Positions 60,538 to 64,000 of a stretch of 64,000 bases of DNA are shown one piece after another. Positions within the stretch are counted from its first letter, which is position 1; the number at the start of each line of letters is the position of its first letter. The notes below the pieces were generated by a model. The model was not told where the DNA came from. It did not search any database and was given only the letters and a program-made list of their open reading frames with translations. Source of the stretch: Bradyrhizobium vignae (GTDB taxonomy: Bacteria; Pseudomonadota; Alphaproteobacteria; Rhizobiales; Xanthobacteraceae); contig NZ_RDQF01000025.1 of the NCBI RefSeq assembly GCF_004114425.1, positions 1-64,000 of the forward strand, read 5' to 3'. A program made the translations under genes and the position numbers.

Positions 60538-61350
60538 TCAACGCAGGCCCGGCAACGCGTCCCGGTGTGCGGCGTGGCTCACGATTGACGACAGCGGGAA
60601 GCCGAATGTCAGGCCGGCGCGAATTTCGTTCACTGGATGATGGTTCGTCAGTGCGTGACGGACGGCGATGTCGAAACTGAGATTGTCGCGAACCCGGTAG
60701 ATCAAGCCGACCAGTCCCGATAGCGTCTCCGCCTTTCCGAACTCGTTTTCGTAGAAGACCTCGGCGACGGGCCGGACCGTCCAGGTCGACGGACCTTCGA
60801 GGATCGCACCGACGAAGACGTCGGCATGATGGTTTCGGGTCAGCACCGTCTCGACGTTCAAATGGATCGTTCCCCAGTCCCAGCGTTGCGAGACGATGCC
60901 GGCCAGGCTGGCACCGACGCCCGAATTGCCGGTGCTGTCGGGAAGCAGGACACCGAACTCCGTCGCAATGCTCGGCCCCGTCTTGTCCTGGAGGCTGCCG
61001 GGAACCACGACGTGCTTCAGGAATGCGCCCGCAGCCGTGAGGTTCGTTGCTCCAGGCGGCGAGAGCGGCGTCTGGCCGATCCCTTCGAGCACGGCCTCCC
61101 AATCCGCGGTCAGTCCATAGTTGATGACCGTGCCCGGCGCGATCAGGCTCGCCCCGCTCTCATCGCGCAGGCGTCCGGCAGGCTGCAGCTCGATTTCGAC
61201 TTCGCCCTTCGCCGCGACCGCGGCATCGGTGCCGTCGAATGGACGATAGGCCAGCACGGGCCGGGACCATGCCACGAAGCACAACGCCGCGATGCAGCCC
61301 TTCACAAGCTCTTGCGGAATGCTCGCACAATGACGACGTCGCTTGGACAT
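60538..61350 (-). CDS. outer-membrane beta-barrel-like protein
   Basis: A 270-residue protein with a signal peptide (ending VLA-Y near residue 34) and amphipathic beta-strands throughout: GEVEIELQPAG, VINYGLTADWEAVLEG, SIATEFGVLLPDSTG, TVRPVAEVFYENEFG, LSFDIAVRHALTNHHP. The layout recalls the transporter/phenol-degradation MetA-like beta-barrels of about 250-300 residues. The function is unknown. It follows the beta-propeller gene by 22 bp on the same strand, so the two are probably co-transcribed. Confidence 0.65.
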   Translation of the reverse strand: MSKRRRHCASIPQELVKGCIAALCFVAWSRPVLAYRPFDGTDAAVAAKGEVEIELQPAGRLRDESGASLIAPGTVINYGLTADWEAVLEGIGQTPLSPPGATNLTAAGAFLKHVVVPGSLQDKTGPSIATEFGVLLPDSTGNSGVGASLAGIVSQRWDWGTIHLNVETVLTRNHHADVFVGAILEGPSTWTVRPVAEVFYENEFGKAETLSGLVGLIYRVRDNLSFDIAVRHALTNHHPVNEIRAGLTFGFPLSSIVSHAAHRDALPGLR

Positions 61351-61372
61351 GGCGACCTCCCACCCGCATACG

Positions 61373-62554
61373 TCAAGGTCTTGGTCTCAATATCCATATC
61401 GCCGCTGGCCCGGCGAGGCTCTCTCGGACGGCCACGATCAGCCGATCCATCTCCGGAACGAACAGCGACGTCCGCGCTCCGGCGACGGTCGGAACGCGAG
61501 CTATTTGTCGATACGCGGCGCCATTTGCCTCGAGGACGTCGACAAAGCCCTGGCCGCAACTGACATAGATGCGCTTGCGCCTGGCATCGACAAAGAGATC
61601 GTCAACGTCCCTGCATGTCTCGACGGTCGCGACGGACTTGCCGCCGCTCAACTCGAGGACTCCGAGTTCGGGCGGTTCGCGGAACGCGATAAGAAGCGCA
61701 TTTCGCTCGCGGTCGATCGCCATCGCATAGTTTCCGCTCTTCTCCACGGGCCAGTTGGCGAGCTGCCTGCCGGATTTTCCATCCACCACGGCCACGGCGT
61801 GAGCGCCGGGAAGGTTGATGAAAATTCGATTCGTGTCGGGATCGAGCTGAAAGCTCTCGGGGTGAGCCTTTAGCGGCGAGCTCCGGACCTTGCTGCGGGT
61901 CACCGGATCGATGTAGCCCAAAGAGCCCTTGCCGTAGCCGACAATCACGACCCGCGCGGCGACGTCGATGCGGATGTTGTCGGCATCTCTTCCGAGTTCG
62001 ATTTGCCCCGCCGCCCTGTAGTCGTTGCCGTCAAACAGCTTGACCGTACCGTCCTTGGCGTTGGCAACGAAGACAGTGTCGGTCGTTGGCTCATAGCCGA
62101 CGCCTTGCGGCTCCTTCAATCCGGAGATCGTGTGAATCACGCTGCGATTGGCGAGATCGACGATACCGACGCTGTCGTTGCCAAGCTCAGCTATGAACAG
62201 ACGTTGACGCTTCAGATCGACCGCCATGTGATCGATCCGGCCCCGCACGTGGCCGAGCAATATTTTGGCTTCCAACTGCAAGGGCCCGCCGTCTTGCGAT
62301 TCAGCGCCTGCCGGAACGCCGGCGAGCAAGACGCTGGCCAATGTCGCGACCAGTATCTTGAGCGATACGGAGGCGATGCCTTTGATCCTGAGACGAGCTT
62401 GCGTGACCCACACCGTGCGGCCGCGTCCGTTGTCCTCGGTGGCGATGTCGCTGCATCGGTGCCACGCCGCTCCTTCGCTCAGCGCCGGTGCAGCTGCCGT
62501 GCCGACCAATCGAGACGGTTTGTCGGGCGAAATGGAGGTGTATGCTGAAGACAT
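61373..62554 (-). CDS. exported YVTN-type beta-propeller protein
   Basis: About 393 residues. A signal-peptide-like stretch (SLKILVATLASVLLAGVPAGAE) begins about 49 residues after the proposed ATG. A seven-bladed propeller follows: RIDHMAVDLKRQRLFIAELGNDSVGIVDLANR, then PTTDTVFVANAKDGTVKLFDG, and further blades with FINLPGAHAVAVVD and YVSCGQGFVDVLEA. The ATG at 62554 has a GAGGG seven bases upstream, but the long N-region before the signal is odd; a GTG at 62413 would give a normal signal peptide without a good site. The function is unknown, possibly scaffolding or binding. Confidence 0.72.
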   Translation of the reverse strand: MSSAYTSISPDKPSRLVGTAAAPALSEGAAWHRCSDIATEDNGRGRTVWVTQARLRIKGIASVSLKILVATLASVLLAGVPAGAESQDGGPLQLEAKILLGHVRGRIDHMAVDLKRQRLFIAELGNDSVGIVDLANRSVIHTISGLKEPQGVGYEPTTDTVFVANAKDGTVKLFDGNDYRAAGQIELGRDADNIRIDVAARVVIVGYGKGSLGYIDPVTRSKVRSSPLKAHPESFQLDPDTNRIFINLPGAHAVAVVDGKSGRQLANWPVEKSGNYAMAIDRERNALLIAFREPPELGVLELSGGKSVATVETCRDVDDLFVDARRKRIYVSCGQGFVDVLEANGAAYRQIARVPTVAGARTSLFVPEMDRLIVAVRESLAGPAAIWILRPRP

Positions 62555-62882
62555 GCGGCGCCCTCGGTGACTAAGGACGCGATACTTGGGCATGTCGCCT
62601 CGCGGGGAGATCGCAGATCCCCGAGCCCGGAATAGAACCCCTGATGAGGAGGCTGTCAACCCGCTCGAGCTCGACAGATCGCGCCGGAAACGTCACCAAG
62701 ATTTCCCTGGTTCCAACCGCTCCTGCGATGCGACCCGAGTTGCGGTCCAGCACTCGAAATCCCGACCCGTCGTCTTGAAAGATCCAGACGTTCTCCCGTA
62801 GAGTGTTCCCAAGGGGGAAAGCAGACCCCCCTAGAGACTTCGGTCCAAGCTCTGCGCAGCACGCACCACGTGGAGCTCGCGC
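62555..62882. other. divergent intergenic region
   Basis: 328 bp between the leftward beta-propeller gene and the rightward ATP-grasp gene. No gene is seen. A short inverted repeat CGGGGA (62603-62608) and TCCCCG (62618-62623) is present. The promoters of both genes should lie here. Confidence 0.5.
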
Positions 62883-63917
62883 ATGGACACCGAACATCGT
62901 TCCCCTCTCCGACATTCCGTAGCCATTCTCTCGCGGGGCGATGCTTCCGCCCGACGGGACGCGACCGCGCAGAACAGCCGCTTCGTGCAGGTCTTCGACG
63001 CGCTCGCTGCCTTCGGCATCGATGCGCGCCCTGTGATCTACGATGAAAGTTTCGCCGAGGAGGTCCGCGAACAGCTGCTCGCGGTCGACGGCGTGCTCGT
63101 CTGGGTCAACCCAATCCAGGACGGCCGAACCCGCGCCGGTCTTGACGCCTTGCTGCGCGACGTCGCCGCGCGCGGCGTGTGGGTCAGCGCTCATCCGGAC
63201 GTCATCCTCAAGATGGGCACCAAGGAGGTGCTCTATCGTACCCGCTCGATGGGCTGGGGAAGCGACACGGCGCTGTATCAAACCGTCGAGGCGATGCGCG
63301 ACGAACTGCCTGAGCGGCTCGTCACCGGTCCACGTGTGATCAAGCGCAGCCGGGGCAATGGCGGCCAGGGCGTTTGGAAGGTCGAGAAGCTGCCGACTTC
63401 TGCCATGCTGAGGGTGCTGGACGCGACCAAGGACGCATCCGAGGAATTGACGCTTGACGAGTTTCTCCGCCGCTGCGCCGAGTACTTCGAAAACGGCAGC
63501 GTGGTCGATCAACCATACCTGCCTCGCTTGGGCGAAGGTGTCGTGCGCTGCTATATGGCAGGCGATCGCTGCGCCGGTTTCGGCCACCACAAAGTCAAAG
63601 CCCTGGTCGACTCGCCCGCCGCGCGTTCAGAGGCTGGACCGCGGCTGTACACATCCAACGCAGACCCGCGCTTCCAGCGGTTGCGTCGGTTGATGGAAGA
63701 CGAGTGGACGCCGCAGCTCACCTCGTCGCTCGATGTTGCGCGAGGTGACCTGCCCATGATCTGGGACGCCGACTTCATGCTTGGCCCGGTGCAGAGGGAC
63801 GGGAGCGACAGCTACGTGCTGGGCGAGATCAACGTCAGCTCCGTGTATCCTTACCCGGACGAGGCGCCGGCGGAGATCGCCAGGGGGGTTGCCGACCGGC
63901 TGCGGGACAAGCTTTGA
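62883..63917 (+). CDS. ATP-grasp domain protein (Cj0069-like)
   Basis: A 344-residue protein. An N-terminal Rossmann-like part (SVAILSRGDASARRDATAQNSRFVQVFDAL) is followed by an ATP-grasp-like region: GPRVIKRSRGNGGQGVWKVE (ATP-binding lysine and Gly-rich loop), then DQPYLPRLGEGVVRCYMAGDR, and DADFMLGP with GEINVSSVYPYPDEA for metal binding. It should ligate a carboxylate with an amine or thiol using ATP; the product is unknown. The ATP-binding subunit of an ABC transporter begins only 3 bp after its stop. Confidence 0.8.
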   Translation: MDTEHRSPLRHSVAILSRGDASARRDATAQNSRFVQVFDALAAFGIDARPVIYDESFAEEVREQLLAVDGVLVWVNPIQDGRTRAGLDALLRDVAARGVWVSAHPDVILKMGTKEVLYRTRSMGWGSDTALYQTVEAMRDELPERLVTGPRVIKRSRGNGGQGVWKVEKLPTSAMLRVLDATKDASEELTLDEFLRRCAEYFENGSVVDQPYLPRLGEGVVRCYMAGDRCAGFGHHKVKALVDSPAARSEAGPRLYTSNADPRFQRLRRLMEDEWTPQLTSSLDVARGDLPMIWDADFMLGPVQRDGSDSYVLGEINVSSVYPYPDEAPAEIARGVADRLRDKL

Positions 63918-63920
63918 CAC

Positions 63921-64000
63921 ATGCTGACGGTCGACGCGCTCAAGCGCTTGCACATCTGCGTCTCATTCGACTTGCATGACGGGGAATGCATCGCCCTGCA
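63921..64000 (+). CDS. ABC transporter ATP-binding protein, N-terminus (partial)
   Basis: The last 80 bases open a gene at ATG 63921: MLTVDALKRLHICVSFDL, then HDGECIAL, which is the N-terminus of an ABC ATPase up to just before its Walker A loop (a GPSGSGKS motif is expected next). The rest lies outside the window. It follows the ATP-grasp gene directly, suggesting an operon. Confidence 0.7.
   Translation, partial: MLTVDALKRLHICVSFDLHDGECIAL

Noticed and set aside
1..64000. Possible tRNA, rRNA, CRISPR array, insertion sequence, integrase or prophage genes
   Set aside because: No cloverleaf-like sequence with a CCA end, no regular spacer-repeat array and no transposase or integrase motif was noticed on either strand. 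A dedicated tRNA scan would be decisive.

Overview
This is an ordinary, gene-dense chromosomal stretch of a high-GC alphaproteobacterium, most likely Bradyrhizobium or a close Nitrobacteraceae relative. The call rests on codon use, several small proteins of a type known from that family, the many solute-binding-protein ABC importers, and RIME-like palindromic repeats between genes. I see no rRNA, tRNA, CRISPR array, insertion sequence, integrase or phage block. Identifications come from reading the sequence; no database search was run.

Layout. 1-5.7 kb: the tail of pntB, an alpha/beta hydrolase, an NhaD-like antiporter, a ChaA-like Ca2+/H+ exchanger, a small cupin, an Ala/Pro-rich membrane protein and a TPR lipoprotein. 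5.9-12.3 kb: rpsU, aqpZ, purE-purK, a GGDEF protein, several small proteins including two YdcH/DUF465 genes (one of only 59 aa), and an FAD oxidoreductase. 12.5-20 kb: a PAS-GGDEF-EAL protein, a GlpD-like dehydrogenase, an orphan antitoxin-like ORF and a PotGHI-type importer without a binding protein. 20-27 kb: a sugar ABC operon without ATPase, then a LysR regulator divergent from a PrpF-family isomerase and dctA.

27-35 kb: an AsmA-like protein, the scoAB CoA-transferase, an AraC-type regulator, a FixJ-like regulator whose receiver lacks the phosphoacceptor Asp, and a DUF4139 gene with an apparent one-base frameshift just after its signal peptide. 35-41 kb: a second ABC operon without ATPase, flanked by a D-2-hydroxyacid dehydrogenase and an exported phytase-like esterase. 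41-47 kb: a chemoreceptor, a Bug/TctC binding protein, and two EamA transporters around a DUF1330 gene. 47-54 kb: purA, a Pro-rich membrane protein, two small exported Cys-rich proteins, a run of short conserved unknowns, and msrB-msrA. 55-64 kb: a TPR gene remnant, a RecD-like helicase, a luciferase-like monooxygenase, a double-psi barrel protein lacking the RlpA catalytic His, a LuxR regulator, an L,D-transpeptidase, a beta-barrel/beta-propeller pair, an ATP-grasp enzyme and the first codons of an ABC ATPase.

Themes. Nutrient import dominates: three ABC systems, DctA, a Bug protein, and CoA and organic-acid metabolism, much of it with parts missing locally (ATPases, binding proteins or membrane subunits), so shared components elsewhere are implied. 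Envelope maintenance (L,D-transpeptidase, AsmA, DPBB protein, lipoprotein, exported MsrA) and c-di-GMP turnover are also present. Palindromic intergenic elements are frequent. Two of them lie directly downstream of solute-binding-protein genes inside operons, and one supplies the scoA stop codon. No clearly new multi-gene system stands out. The best leads are the pseudo-receiver regulator, the Cys-rich secreted protein pair, the ATP-grasp/ABC pair at the right edge, and the repeat elements.
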